A program made the position numbers and the translations under genes. A DNA stretch of 64,000 bases. It comes from Pontederia crassipes. Lineage: Eukaryota > Streptophyta > Magnoliopsida > Commelinales > Pontederiaceae. Positions within the stretch are counted from its first letter, which is position 1, and every line of letters begins with the position of its first letter. The notes below the pieces were generated by a model. That model was given only the letters and a program-made list of their open reading frames with translations. It had not been told where the DNA came from and ran no database searches. This document shows positions 50,950 through 63,470 of the stretch, in pieces. The stretch lies in contig CM060188.1 in NCBI GenBank assembly GCA_030549335.1, forward strand, positions 44,605,696 to 44,669,695. The letters are read 5' to 3'.

Positions 50950-52461
50950 GTGATTTGATATAAATATGATTTCAGAAGCGAAAAGAGCAAAAGAAAAGGG
51001 AGAAGAATAAAAACAGAGCAGAAAGAAAAAAAAAAAAGAATAAACCAGAGGAGGAGGAGAGAGGGAGATCTCTTCTGCTTCTCCTTCCTCCCCGTCCAAA
51101 ATCCCTCCTTTTAGATCTCGCCTGCTTCCTCGTTCCCTCTTGGAATGCCGCATTTCTGCTCTGGCCTCGTCCTCTTCGCTTGAACCCGCCCATCGTGCTT
51201 GGGAGGACGAGGAAGAGGAGGCCCTTGCTGAGAGATCTCTTCAAGGACGAAAAAATGACATCTTGGCCTCTGATTCCAGGCCTTCTCCCGCATTGTTGAG
51301 CTTGGTGGCTCCCCTGAAGGGAAGAAAAAGGGTTAGTTGATCTTTCTTGTTCTTTGCATCTCTTCTGTCTTCCTTTTTTTTTCTTTCTTTTGTTTCCTTC
51401 TAGAAACCGGTTTGGTAAATATTTCCCTTGATATTCCCTATTTTCTTTATTGGATTTTGGTGTTTTTACGTTAAATTGGATTTTTTTTGGCTTCTTTCGC
51501 TTCTGATCTCAGAAATTTTGTGGAGGGTCTGAAAAATATGACGTTTTTTTCCCTTTCAAAAGCATAAAGTTTGGATCTTTGTTCATGTTTGGAATGTACG
51601 TAGATTAATAATTAACCTGGGCCTCGGAGCTAATTGATGACTTAGTTTGACCCCGGGTATTCATGTCTCTTCTTTCCTTTTATATAAATTTTTTTGTTGC
51701 AGTCGATGAGGTCATTTTTATGTAAATCTCTCCTTTCTTTGCTTCAATGGTTCCCTTCTGGGACTGTCTTCTCTCATGTCTTCTTGATGCATTGCCTTAA
51801 TTTATTCTTTTGCAAACAAAATAAGGGGGTCATTTCTCTCTTCTTTATTGTGTTCCAGGGTTTACCTATTACTACTGTTTGCCTCCCGACTAATGAGCAT
51901 TTGTTGTTTTCTGTGGGGGCAATAAAAGTCATCATAAAATTTCTTCATGCAAAATTTGATGTTCGCTTTTACTCTCTCATAAAAAACAATGATTTTTTAT
52001 TATACTAATTCCGTTCATACAACGGAAATCTCATGATATTCCTTGTGAAAGTCTATGTGCAGCTGCTAGATGGAGCTTCATGATTTTCCCACCTCTTAAT
52101 TATGGGCAAGCATTTGTGCTTCTATAAAGCCCAATGTGTTGTATTGAGTCTGGCAGTTTGTTAATAGAACCTTCATACAGAAAATTTCGTTGTGCTTCGA
52201 TCATCAAGTTGAACCCTGATGGTTGCCCCATGAATATTGCAATATATCATAGACAATTATGATTGCGAAGCATAGATATCACTTTTTTTGTCCTTTTTCG
52301 ATGAGTTATATTTCATATTTGTCTTTGAGAGCACACCTTCACATTATGCAGGTCTTCACACAAAGAATTTGGTTTTAGGTCATTTGGAATTTCATCTTTT
52401 ATGTGATTTCTGTGGAGGGTGCTGATCTTTGTACATGTGTTTTTCTGTGGTCGAAGCAAAC
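50950..52461 (+). promoter_or_regulatory. Probable promoter and 5' leader of the DeSI-type gene
   Basis: A CT-rich and then GC-richer stretch (about 51050-51330) upstream of the coding start looks like a plant 5' leader. It may include a non-coding first exon ending near 51330 with an intron in the leader ('aaaagg' then 'gttagt'). A 66-codon upstream frame at 51140-51340 is probably incidental. Exact start of transcription cannot be placed. Confidence 0.35.
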
Positions 52462-55400
52462 ATGAAGATGGCATCAAAGAAGGGGTGGAAATCGCTTGTG
52501 CCTCTTCGATTGAACAGAAAGTCTAGTACCCGCTTTTGTATGTTCCCCAAGGTTCGCGCGTCGAGCCATACACCAGGAAATGCACCAGTCTATCTGAACG
52601 TGTACGACCTGACTCCCATGAATGGCTATCTCTACTGGGCAGGCCTTGGGATATTTCATACAGGTATTGAAGGTAATGTTAACCTCTCTTGTCCCTAGGA
52701 ATAGAAGTGAATTGCTCAGTAATCTTGAGATCAAAATTCTTAAAAAAAATGTCTCGAGGACAAAAAGCTTTACAGCATTGCAGAACATGTTTCTATATGG
52801 AAACTGTCCAAATATAGAAGAATCCACTGTTATTTTTACTCTCAATGGATCTTCTCAAAAAAAAATTTACTCTCAACGGTGATTTAAAACTTTGAAGCAC
52901 CTTGCAAGACTTTTTTAGGATATTTTTTTATCTCGTTTAATGTCTATACACAGTTCTTGGCCATTCGCAAACAAAACATTGATTTCAAAGTGATTGCGTT
53001 GAACAATCCAGCATGCACATTAAACTGATGGGGTCAAGGATCACATATATGGAATACCTTTGATCTTAATATTAATGGTTGAATGAAGTTCCCATCTTTT
53101 TTTCAGAGAAAAGAAGGATGACAAGTTGTCGACTTGGGTGCTCCATCGTAAAGAAAAACAAGTGGATGGCATCTTTTTCTGCCCCATAGAGCACACATAA
53201 TATGTATGTCCATATTAGGCCCATTGCGCTTTTGTACACTAGCTAAACAAAGATCATAACTTTGAGAGGAATACATCTCCAGATGTGCCAACAGTCAACT
53301 CTAAATGCGCTTGAGATTATGCTCTGAGATTTTGTTTTTTGAGAAAATGATGCTCTGAGAGTGGCCAGAGAGCAAAGCCCAATTGTCAGTCCTAGACTCA
53401 TCAAGTCGATATTGTGAGATCTTGTCATGCAAAGCAAGTAACTCAACAATGCATCAGTTTTAGAGGGCAAGGTCTGAGCTGGGGGTCAAGGATCTGCCCC
53501 CTAGTTCAATCCAAGATTTTGAAACTGGCGCAGTCGGATCTGTAGAAAGTGCCATAAGACTTAGAAAAACATTGTCCAATGTGCCTACCGGTAGCCACTC
53601 ATGGTGCTAGAAAAAAATGCAGTCCCTCTGCTGAGGGATGATACCATGAGGGTCTGCACTAGAGGGACTATCCTCAAGATGTGGTGCCAAAATGATGTTC
53701 CTTGGGCAAGCTCCAGGAAGAGTCCCACAAGAGGTCTCTACCATTCCAAGCAAAGAAGACATCACCAAAGGTCATTCCCTACTCCCATTATCCACCTAAC
53801 CCAGGCAAGAAATGTGCCATTGGTACAGCATACATCAGGAACTCCCAATTCTCCTAGGGAAGTAGGCATGTAGACTGAAAGCTGCAACTTCTAGAAAAAA
53901 CTTGCTCCTTAGGGTGTCCATCAACCTGGTGGAAACCCACAAGATTGCCATATTACATATGGGGATGGAGAGAGGATGATTCTCAAAAGAACTAAAGCGC
54001 CCACCTTCAGAAAGTAGTCGCAGGCTCCAACCATGTAAGTTGTGCTCCATGTACTTAATGTCCGAGGTTCATCCTCATGTGCTATCGTGACCACCTTAAA
54101 GTGGAATGCCTAATAATGTAATGAGTTACCCCATCCCCAATCGTTTCAATGTGTATGGAGGATGATATTATTTGTAATATTGAAACATCACCAAACAACT
54201 CTGACCAGGATGGGGATTCATCTCTCCTTTGTAACTGAACCCTTGATAAAAAAAAAGTGTCAGTCTGCTTGTGCCCTGCTAAGGGAGAAACCATTTACAA
54301 TCCCCGCTCGATAAGATGAGAAGAAGCATCTGGTGAGAGCATCAACAACAAGCACAAATAGCATAGGGAATAAAGGGTGATCCTAGCGGACACCTTGTTG
54401 TGGCTGGTCCCACCCCCATTTGGTTTCCCATTGACAAGATTCGAGAATGAAGATATGGAGATGCATTGTTTCATCCAAGGAATCCAAGTAGATACTCGGT
54501 GGGAAGCTTTGCACCTGCAAAGATTGCCGAAGGAAAGGCCATGAGACCTAAGCTCTTGAGAAGTTTACCTTTGAGAGAAAGCCACAACTATCTGATCACT
54601 TTCAAAAGGCAATAATTTCTCAGTGATGGTATAACTATCCATGATGGACCAAATCCCAACAAGAGTGGAGTGCACAAGACCCATCAGGACCTCCCTTGAT
54701 CATTTTGTCAATTCCTTGGTCAATAAAGGCGAGCATATCCGTGTTTGGGCCGAGAATGAGGTCGTACCGACACCAACCTGTTTTTTTATCTAGAAAGAGA
54801 AAGACCTGACCCCAGTCCGGGGACCAGGACCCTAATGTCCCATTTTGAACTGAGAATTAGATTGGGGCATCTCAATTGTCTTGTCGTTTTCTCATAGTTA
54901 GTTAAAAATATCTTTTATGATATATAAAATATATGCTATCATATTCGAAGCACAATTAAATTCTTTGTATAAGTTTCATATACATGCATACATATATATA
55001 TTTATGTATATACATAAATAAATAAATAAATAAAAATATATATATTTATGTATATACATATAACTGCATTACCAAATATAATAAGTTAACATTGTTCCAA
55101 CCAAATAATTAAATATGTGATATGAATATTCTTTGTTTGTATCATACTATAATATTAGGACCCTAATTACATAGATTTTTTTGACCTTGACCCAGTCTTC
55201 ATCCTGATGATAAGCTATCCAAGAAGAAAAATTGGAAATTAGGTTGGTCAGGGCCATGAAAGTCGGGTTTTCCTGGCTCATGCTCACTCCTATTGGCACA
55301 TAATAAGATAGATGGCATTAGATAACACATTTAGTCGAAAATCCTCGACCTGCTCTAGTTGCATATGCTTGGGCAGCATGAAGATTGAGAACCAATTTAG

Positions 55401-58400
55401 TTTCTTAAAACCTTGGCTCTCTCTAGAAAACTCCTGGATTCCTGAGAGCACGTCATTCCTCCGCATGGGCTAGAACTCCTAATAAAAGAAAATTGGAAAG
55501 TCATACCCACCCCATTTAGTACTCACATAGTCTATATTGCCTCCTCTGTGAAGACCTAAGTTCAAGATTAAACTTGATTGTCAAATAAATGATGCAAGAC
55601 CTAGTCAACTTGTCCAAAGCGATGTCTAGTAGGAGCATCGTTATTGCCATTGAATCTCAACCTTAATGTCCTCGATTTGAATCACATCATGATGACTTCT
55701 TTTCTTGGTCAAATCCTTGGTGGTCAGCTCACAAGTATGCTTACCTGATCTAGTTGTGTCTGAACAATGTCTCTCCCGGTCTATATACTCCTCCGAAGAT
55801 TCCGCAAGAAGTCACATAAGGTGGAGGACAGTGCTGCCATCAAGTCTTGAGCTGGATGCTGTTCCATTGCTTGGCAGCTAACTGTCTGAAGTTCTCCAAA
55901 GGCCCAGATTACTCGAATCTAAACTGTCTGAAGTTTCCAACCAATATTGAGGAGCTCGATTTTACTCATCAAACCTTAAAAAAAAGTCTAGCATAATGAG
56001 AACAAGTTTCAGTACTTATTAAGCCAAACTCCAATTTTCTTCCATATCAAAAGATCGGCATAGATAACAAATACATTCATCTCGGTTATAACCTGATGAA
56101 AGGGAATAAATTTCATTTCATTCTTTCACAAAAAAAAAAAGAAATCTCATTTCATTCCTTGAACTAGAAAATATATCAGAAAACGTCCTTTTGTGAGCTT
56201 TTTTTAGGAGAAAAGGATGACCACAACTCTCAAAAGGAGAGCCACGAAAGGATGGGAAGTGTATCAACTAATCAAAACTCCACTCCTGACAATACGCTCA
56301 GCCTGACATCTCTCCCCACAAAAAGTGACCCAGTTGCACTGAAGTAAAAAAGGTCACCAACAGTGCTCTCCATCACTGTCTCTGGCGAGCCAAGCCTTGG
56401 AGTGACTGCCACACGGTCTCTGAGTCGGATGAAAACAGGCTCGCGATGCTCGTCTGCCGCCAGATGCCTCGGGATGTCGAGCACTCAAAAAAGAGATGGG
56501 TGATGTCCTCTTGCCCTGTACATCCTTCTGAGAAGCCGACCACACTGCATAAGCCAAGCAAAGACTTTCTGCGGTATATGGGATCGTCGGATGAGTTTGC
56601 AATCAATCCTGAAATCCTTCGGTAACGCGATGGCTCCGATGTAGAGGCTGCGCGCCGAGGACTCTGAGAGCCATACCCATCAATCTGACCTAGCGGGGCT
56701 GAAGGTGGCAATCCGTTGCTAGAGTTCCAGGAGTTTTGTGAAGCTTTGATATGAAAGATGTGAACTGAAAAGAGGGCCAGCCTCGGCTCAGGTCTCCGCC
56801 ATCGTCACCTGGGGGGCGTCGCCAAGGCCCATAGTCAGGGGAATGACTCTGCAAGGAAACCCTCGGGGTCCATTCATGCTGCCAAAAGGAGAAGTCCTCC
56901 CTAGAGCCTTTTGTGAGCTTTGCAGCTACACTCATGCAACTCGTCCTTTCATAGAGCTCCCATTGAAAGAAGTCCTTGGTGATCAATGTAGTTACTTTGG
57001 GTTAGCCAATATCCATTTGGGTACTGTTATACATGACAATTATCCTAATGATGCAATTTCGTGTCACTGAAGGGGAAAAAATCGCTAGTCCTCATCTTTA
57101 GCTCAGCCAATAGAGTTAGTGCATTGAATTTCGGTCCTAGGTGATTCAGGTCTTGCAGGTGGACTACATAGGATTCAGTTCAACTTAACTTATTTTGATC
57201 ATCTTGAAATTCTTGAGCTATTTTCATTGTTTACAAACTCCGCCTATGTTTTATAGCCGATCCCAAGTCCGGAAAGTCCGGATAAAGGAGGAGGGTTGTG
57301 TTAGACTCCAACAGCCAGCGTAAAACCCTGTCAAATCTCATGAACATGGATCAACGAATAGAGCGGAATGGCGGAATGACGTCATATGATCCATGTAGCC
57401 GACCCCACCTAGTGGGATAAGGCTTTGTTGTTGTTGTTGTTGAAATTCTTGAGCATGATGTATTGAGGAATATAAAGGCATTAATGCTTGATAATGGTCC
57501 CAAGTCCGGATAAAGGATGAGAGTTGTGTTAGGCCCCGACAGTCAGCGTAAAACCCTGTCGAATCTCATGAACATGGATCAACGAATATATTGTGGCGTC
57601 GTATGATCCATGTAGCCGACCCCACCTAGTGGGATAAGGCTTTGTTGTTGTTGTTGTTGTAATGCTTGATAATAATGGACCTTTACATGTCTGTACTCAT
57701 TTTCCTTTCCATTGATGCTGCAAAGTAAATTTTTTAGCAACCTGGTGTTTACAGTAATGCTAACTTTTAATTCAGATATTGAGTATTTTGCTAATTTTGA
57801 TCTGTAGTTCATGACGTGGAATATGCATTTGGAGCACATGACTATCCGACTAGTGGCGTCTTTGAGGTTGAGCCTCGTCAATGTCCTGGCTTCAGATTTA
57901 GGAAATCAATATTTATGGGTACAACAAGCTTAGACCCACTTCAGGTTAGAGAGTTTATGGAGCTACAGTCTGTCCACTATAATGGAGATACCTACCACTT
58001 GATTGTGAAGAATTGCAACCACTTTTGCAAAGATATCTGTCGTAAATTGACTGGCAACAAAATTCCAAAATGGGTGAACCGACTTGCCAGAATAGGTATA
58101 ATATTTTTCTTTATATTGCCTGATCATTAACCCAATTTGAACACTTATGTTTTTTTGTCAGTGGGGTTTCAGTTCTTCATATATCAAGAATTTTCTTCTG
58201 CCTGTTTACTTCTGCAACTTGCATGGAACATGAACCATCCATGATAGCTGATTTATTGCCATTTGTAATAACAACAAACTTGGAACCCTTGTCTCATTTT
58301 CTATTCACTAAGTTTTTGGAACAAGATATTTCCTTTAACCTATCCCTTAGGGGCATTACATAGTTGATATTATATTTGCATTAGTGACTATTTAATTTCA

Positions 58401-59165
58401 AATTCTAAGGGCCTAAAAGATTATCAATGTTATGTTGGAGCTAATTACCACTGGTCTCAACTTTTTTTAAAATTCAAATTGTCGCCAGATTAATTTTGAG
58501 AACACCAAATGGTGTGTGCATTGTCTTTCAGGGATTATTTGGTGAACATAATATATATTTTTCACCTTCCATAGTTAACAATGTGATATTGTAATATAAT
58601 CAATTTGATTATTATCAGTGATAATTCACATTAACATGTTTGTCAATCTAAGGAAGAAAATTCTCATGTTAAGCCTCGATGAAAATATACCCCTTTAATT
58701 TAATGTTGCCATGTCGATGGCGATATAAGTATGACTGTAACTTGCTCACTGCTACTCAAAAGTTGCCTCTGAGAAGTTTGCTCGATAAACTCACTTTGAT
58801 GATGTATGTAGTCTGATTTATCAGGAATATCAGCCTTCTGTTCTAATAAATCTGTTTCAATTGATTCAATTGACTTATCAATTTTCTGATCCTTACTAAA
58901 TGATACTCATCTTTCATTAGGCTCCCTTTGCAACTGCCTGCTGCCAGAGGCCCTTAAGATAACTGCTGTTGACCATGACTCAGATTCTCAAGCTGGCGAT
59001 GGTGAAAAAATGAGGCTTAGAAATGCTTTCAATTGTTTGTCTTCTTTGTCTATCCGTCAGAGGAGTCTCTCCCAATCTTCTCTTTTCTTGCCTTCTCCCT
59101 TGGGTGGATGCCTCCCACCATGGGAATTTCAGAAGTCTGGTGCCATTCCATTGAAAGATGCATGA
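52462..59165 (+). CDS. PPPDE/DeSI-type thiol peptidase (deSUMOylating or deubiquitinating isopeptidase)
   Basis: Three exons, 52462-52672, 57808-58095 and 58921-59165, total 744 nt and encode 247 residues; all junctions are GT-AG and in frame. The PPPDE domain starts at about residue 42 (VYLNVYDLTP). His66 in GIFHTGIE and Cys140 in KNCNHFCKD fit the catalytic His-Cys pair of this papain-like fold. The YAFGAHDYPTSGVFEVEPRQ and VNRLARIGSLCNCLLPEAL segments are characteristic of plant members. The family removes SUMO or ubiquitin from proteins; which one applies here cannot be read from sequence. The 50-residue basic N-terminus and Ser-rich C-terminus are typical length for the plant group. Intron 1 is unusually long at 5.1 kb because of LINE and SINE insertions. 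Confidence 0.93.
53097..54720 (-). mobile_element. L1-type LINE remnant in DeSI intron 1
   Basis: The minus strand shows decayed reverse-transcriptase text at about 54320-54400 (QGVR, stop, DHPLFPMLFVLVVDALTR), matching the conserved GVRQGDPLSP...LFVL.VDAL region. At about 53900-54030 it has LSEGGRFSSFENHPLSIPI, like the post-RT LSKGGR...L.SIP block. At about 53110-53330 it has a zinc-binding RVT-like remnant. Stops and frameshifts break it throughout, so it is inactive. A T run at 53097-53103 is a likely poly(A) end. The 5' limit is unclear; AT-rich DNA follows at about 54840-55200. Confidence 0.7.
54721..56186. other. Unassigned part of DeSI intron 1
   Basis: No exon is supported here. It may include further 5' LINE sequence. 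An AT-rich patch at 54985-55075 contains near-duplicate copies of 'tatatatttatgtatata'. Nothing else is recognised. Confidence 0.4.
56202..56906 (-). mobile_element. 5'-truncated LINE insertion in DeSI intron 1
   Basis: The minus-strand translation contains SFWQHEW and DITHLFFECSTSRGIW, matching the C-terminal zinc-binding region (zf-RVT) of plant L1-type LINEs. A 15-bp perfect direct repeat, CCTTTTGTGAGCTTT, lies at 56187-56201 and 56907-56921. A T run sits at the 3' (left) edge, as expected for target-primed reverse transcription. The element is about 705 bp, lacks the reverse transcriptase part and is dead. Confidence 0.82.
57219..57439 (+). mobile_element. SINE copy 1 in DeSI intron 1
   Basis: The 221-bp insertion ends in TTG repeats after 'cctagtgggataaggctt'. 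It is bordered by a perfect 15-bp direct repeat, TTGAAATTCTTGAGC (57204-57218 and 57440-57454). The tail resembles the plant Au-type SINE end; that family name is from memory and tentative. Confidence 0.83.
57496..57659 (+). mobile_element. SINE copy 2 in DeSI intron 1
   Basis: The 164-bp copy of the same family has the same TTG-repeat tail and a perfect 14-bp target duplication, TAATGCTTGATAAT (57482-57495 and 57660-57673). It is shorter at the 5' end than copy 1 and lacks its internal 'aaagtccgg' duplication. Confidence 0.83.
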
Positions 59166-61899
59166 TGCCTCTTGAACTCCAGCATTCTCTGACCAACAAA
59201 GAAAAGAGAAAAATTGTGGGAAAGATCTTTTCTTGCAGTGTGAAATCTGGAAGTCGAAGTGTATGTGCTTTTAAAGTTTTCTCCTTGCAGCAAATATTGC
59301 TTTCCAGGAAAAAGGCTTTTGGAAAAATTATTATTTGATGTCAATACTAAATGAAGGTATGATGCGTCACGTTTTATTGTTTTTGTTAGTTAGCTCACTC
59401 ATGCAGTGACATTGTAGCTTCGCCATGTGGTGTTTTTGTATCATTTTATCATAGCAGCAGCAACGCCCAAATTTCTGGGATCAACTTTTATCATTTCTCT
59501 AATATCAATGTTGATCATTTTTCATTTTGTACCTGTTCCTGTTATATTTTCTACCTAAGTTCACTACCATTTTCAGGGAGACTAAACTCTCTATCTGGAG
59601 ATGTCTTGTAACTTTTGTGTTCATTGAAACCTTCTTATGAAGCTTGTGATGGTGGAACCTGATTTGGCATGAAGCTTTCGAGCAGTTTAAGAATTTTGCT
59701 ATGGGAACTCAGGTCACTGGTGATGTGAATCTCTTCGTGCTACATTTTTTTAACCTTCGTACAATGTCACATATTATGACTAGACTCATCTTGAATTTGA
59801 CGTCTACTTGTCAACACCAAGTGCTTCAAGCATGGTAATTTTTTCTACCAATGGAAATTCTTTGAACATTGTTTTCATTGAACTCAACGACACTGAACAT
59901 CATGGTGCAATTGTGCAAAATCGAAGAAGATACAAGTTTGGGATTTGTTGATCTGCGCACAGCTCTGAATATGATGCTTCATTATGTGTTTTCAGACTTT
60001 GAAGCTTGTCAGTAACATATTGGTCGGTGCAGTTTCTGTAATTCATGTACCTCTTCATGTTACTGATCTTTCAGAAAGTTTGCTTTCTTTCTGCATCATG
60101 TGCTGTCCACCTATTGAGATGCCTGGAAATAAATGCATGAGAACCTAGTCCGAATGATTCAGCAGTTGAACCTGCAGCAATATAGCTATCGCCCTCCCAC
60201 GCATGTTACAAGAGAAATGGATGTTTGTCATAAGAAATACGAAAAATCCAATAAGGTTCCTTAAACTTAGATTTTGTCAAGCTTCCAAGTCTTTTGTCAA
60301 GCTTCCTGAGACTTGGGATAGTAAATTATCAGCTGCTTTCGATGAGAAGCCCCGAATGAAAAAAATTATATCAAATGTTATTTAACTTTAAAGTTTTCTC
60401 AGTGATGTTTTTCACATTTTGTAATATTTTTTAATTCGTTTCATCCGATGTCCTCTTTACTTGGGATAAGCAGTCTTCCGATCGCGGAGTTGACAGGCGG
60501 CGTGCGCCCCCTTCATCCTGGCATTTTTTTTATTTTTAAAATTGCCACATAAGCGTGGAGAAGAGAGGAAAAGTTTTGTCAGTGTTACGTCAGCTCCGCG
60601 ATGGGTAAACTGCCTATCTCAAGTAAAGATGATATCGAGTGAAATGAGTTAAAAGATGGAGGATATCACTGTTATAAAATGAAGTTGAAGGATATCACTG
60701 AACAAATTTAAAGTTAGATGACATGTGGTATAATTTTTCAGCCCGAATGCAATCATTATAGGCTATTTTAAGATTTGATTTTTTTTAACTAATTGTATAA
60801 GTGATAGGGATATTAAAAGTTCAAAAAAGAAAAAAGAGAACTTGAGTTGTGATGCAAGTCGGGCACAAAGCAATTGGTCACTGTGAATCAGAAAGTGAAA
60901 CGTGAGTTGTCCTGAACTGTTTGCAGGAAAGAGAGGCGCAGTGGCCAAACTTTTTGGCCATGGCTCCTCTTTGTCTGCTTTCGTTCATGACACCTTGAGG
61001 TGATGTGTGCGTGTGTGCTTGCACCTCTCAAACTCTTGGCGTTGCGTTTCAGGGGGGCCATGGCGGCATGCATTTTTAGGCGAGGTGATGGATCCTTGAA
61101 GCCTCCAACTCGAATCGTCTATGTTATTGTCCCCCACACACACACCCCCCCACCCCCCCCCCCCCCCCCCACACTCTATATCTCTCTCTCTCTCTCTTTC
61201 CATTTGGATGGGTTCCCATTGCTTTCGCATCTACAAGTCCTCCTTGCTCTTAACCATTACTCTACTCCTTGTCCTCAAGTGAGAGCAGGGCAAAATGGGC
61301 AAACAGAATGAATGCTTCTTATCCAAACCAGTGGCATCATCAAATTAATTTTCTCATATCAGAATTCGTAACAGAAATGTAAAAAAAAAAAAAAAAATCA
61401 TTAGGATAACCTTAAAAAGTACGGCAAAGAACTTTTGATTAAGCTCCTGAATGCGACAAAGAGTTGTATCCTTAATGTCAATATTGGAATCTTTTAACCA
61501 CTCTTGGCAAAATATCTGCTCAGCAATTGATCACCTATAATTAAGCTAATCGATGCGACAAAGACTTGCATTTTCTTGTCCTTTTTTTACTGATTAGTTT
61601 TCATTTGAGTAGTGATCAAAGTGATTGCTACGTAAAATAATGCGTGTTTCAGCTGAACACCTTATCCCTCTTGTGCTTTAGCAATGGTAGGAATGATAAA
61701 GACTGGTCCAAGTACACATTACACATGCAACAACAATGAACATGCTCTGATACAATGGGGCTACTTAATTAATCTACAAGCTACACATTAAACTACAAGC
61801 TTCTTGTTATTGTTAGTCGAGGAGCAGCAGCAGCATTAACCAGGCTGATAATTACATGAACTAAACTAATTTACAGCAATTTAAAGCCAAGCACCATCT
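59166..61899. other. Intergenic region between the DeSI and HD-Zip genes
   Basis: The left part should contain the DeSI 3' untranslated region. The rest has no supported gene. A simple-sequence stretch of CA, poly-C and CT lies at 61131-61200, and a poly-A tract at about 61381-61397. The convergent HD-Zip gene's 3' untranslated region lies just left of 61900. Confidence 0.55.
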
Positions 61900-62264
61900 T
61901 CACATGTCGTATATGTTCGGCGACTCCAACTCCATCATGTAGTAGTCGCCGTAGTAGTACTCTTGCACGTAGGACATCATGAGGTGGCTGTGGCGGTGGC
62001 CGTAGTCGGCTTCACCCTCCGCCACCCCGAACTCCACGTAGCCCATCGGCTGGTGGGTGACGGTCGAGAAGGACGAGGCCGGGCTGCCGCTGTTCCTCTC
62101 AGCGTCGGTGCCGGCGCCGTTGTTGGGCACCGAAGTCGCTCCGAATCCTTTGATGCCGCCGCCGCCGCTAGCGACGACCGAGAGCTTCCTTATCTCCTCA
62201 TCGGCCTCTCTCAGTTGCTCCTTCAGCTTCAGCACCTGCAATCGTCAGCACCACCAGTTGTGAG

Positions 62265-62334
<70 letters not shown>

Positions 62335-62812
62335 CGGTTCCGACCTCATTTTCGAGGTGGCATTTCTGAAGGACGGCGGCGTCGTGGAGGGACTTGAGCT
62401 TGAGGTAGGCCTCCTCGACCTGCTTACTCTTGTGGCGGGCGCGGCGGTTCTGGAACCAGACGGCGACCTGCTTGGGGTCCAGGCCGAGCTCGGCGGCGAG
62501 GTGCACCTTCCGGCCAGACTCCAGCTTGCGCTCCTTCCCGAAGCTCATCTCCAGAAAACGAACCTGCTCTTCGCTCAGCCGCCTTTTCTTTGAGTCCCCG
62601 TCCGCCCTCATCTTCTTCCTCCTCCGGCGCGCCCTCGTCTGCTCGGTGCCTATAAAATATATACATACATATGCGGCTACGTATAATTAGGTTGGAAGAG
62701 GAGGAGATCAATTCAGATTCTAAGAGAAGAACGGACCCTGAGGAGTCTGGGAGCAGAGTTCAGATGCTAAGAGAGGCGAGAGTAACATCTTCTCTTCCAC
62801 AAGGGCACTCAT
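61900..62812 (-). CDS. Class I HD-Zip transcription factor, HOX12/HOX14/GT1-like group
   Basis: Three exons on the minus strand, 62812-62737, 62649-62345 and 62235-61900, total 717 nt and encode 238 residues; both junctions are GT-AG and in frame. A basic run (about 31-40) precedes the homeodomain (about 46-101: [10 protein letters not shown] to [12 protein letters not shown], with W90, F91, N93 and R95 in recognition helix 3). A leucine zipper follows directly with heptads at about V103, L110, A117, L124 and L131. The [20 protein letters not shown] text and the later [14 protein letters not shown] motif resemble monocot HOX14/GT1-type proteins, related to ATHB21/40/53, known for repressing bud or floral-organ growth. 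It should be a nuclear factor binding CAATNATTG-like sites as a dimer. Intron 2 carries a GA microsatellite. Confidence 0.93.
62264..62330. repeat. (GA)n microsatellite in HD-Zip intron 2
   Basis: Almost pure GA tract filling most of the 109-bp intron between 62235 and 62345. On the transcript it is a CU tract ending about 30 bases upstream of the acceptor, so length change could affect splicing. Confidence 0.95.
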
Positions 62813-63020
62813 GCTAACCTTCAGATCTCTCTCTGTGTCTGTCTCAAGCAAGAGAAGAAAGTTGATCAAGAGGAAGCAATAGTGATGATGATAAGTATAC
62901 TTAGGTGGAGAATGGGAAGAGAGAGAGAGAGAGAGAGAGAGGTGTCGAGGAGAGAGGAGAATGGTTTTAGCTCAGAAGGCAGGGGGACAAGGTGAAAATT
63001 TCGGGTGCGGAGGGGGGCAT

Positions 63021-63030
63021 ATATTTATAA
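63021..63030 (-). promoter_or_regulatory. TATA box of the HD-Zip gene
   Basis: Reads TTATAAATAT on the minus strand, about 210 bp upstream of the start codon at 62812. This leaves room for a leader of roughly 180 bp that includes GA/CT-rich tracts (62920-62941). Confidence 0.6.
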
Positions 63031-63470
63031 GAGGTTAATAAGCCACTGAAAAGAACCTTGTCGAAATAATAATTAAAAAATAACCCACCGGAACGACGAG
63101 AGATCTTGGACTATGTGTGTAGAATGACGCCATGCATTCTCTTTCTCACTCCTCTTCTTTCTCGCTCCTCCACAATTTGCTAAAGTTGTGTCCGTTCCGA
63201 GTCCGCCTTGTCTACACACCTAGCTGATGTCTTCTTTGCTTTTTTAGGCTAGCTCTATTTCGGAACTCGGAACAAAAATCACGACAATATGCTACTCATA
63301 ATTTATAGAATTCGGAGCAACTAATTAATGTTGTGCAAGTTATGTATGTGTGTGTATTTATTAATTATCTGAGCTGCACATTTCTTCTTCACAAATATAA
63401 AACGCACATCGAAGAAATTAAACAGTATCTTATGTTGTATATATCACAAATGTTGTGACATTTTCAGCTT
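63031..63470. other. Upstream region of the HD-Zip gene
   Basis: AT-rich DNA with a CT-rich patch at about 63130-63175. No gene or clear element is seen. Confidence 0.5.

Noticed and set aside
52474-52845. 123-codon minus-strand frame
   Set aside because: It is antisense to DeSI exon 1, whose peptidase sequence and splicing are clear.
57095-57150. tRNA-like text ('tagctcagcc', later 'ggtgattcagg') suggesting a tRNA gene or SINE head
   Set aside because: There is no complete cloverleaf or clean B box. It lies outside the target duplications of the two nearby SINEs, so it is not their head. It may be an old SINE fragment.
60203-60385. 60-codon frame downstream of the DeSI gene
   Set aside because: No domain, upstream signals or splice continuity; probably untranslated or intergenic DNA.
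61963-62397. Plus-strand frame of 144 codons including a run of Arg-Glu repeats
   Set aside because: It is antisense to HD-Zip exons, and the dipeptide run is just the GA microsatellite translated.
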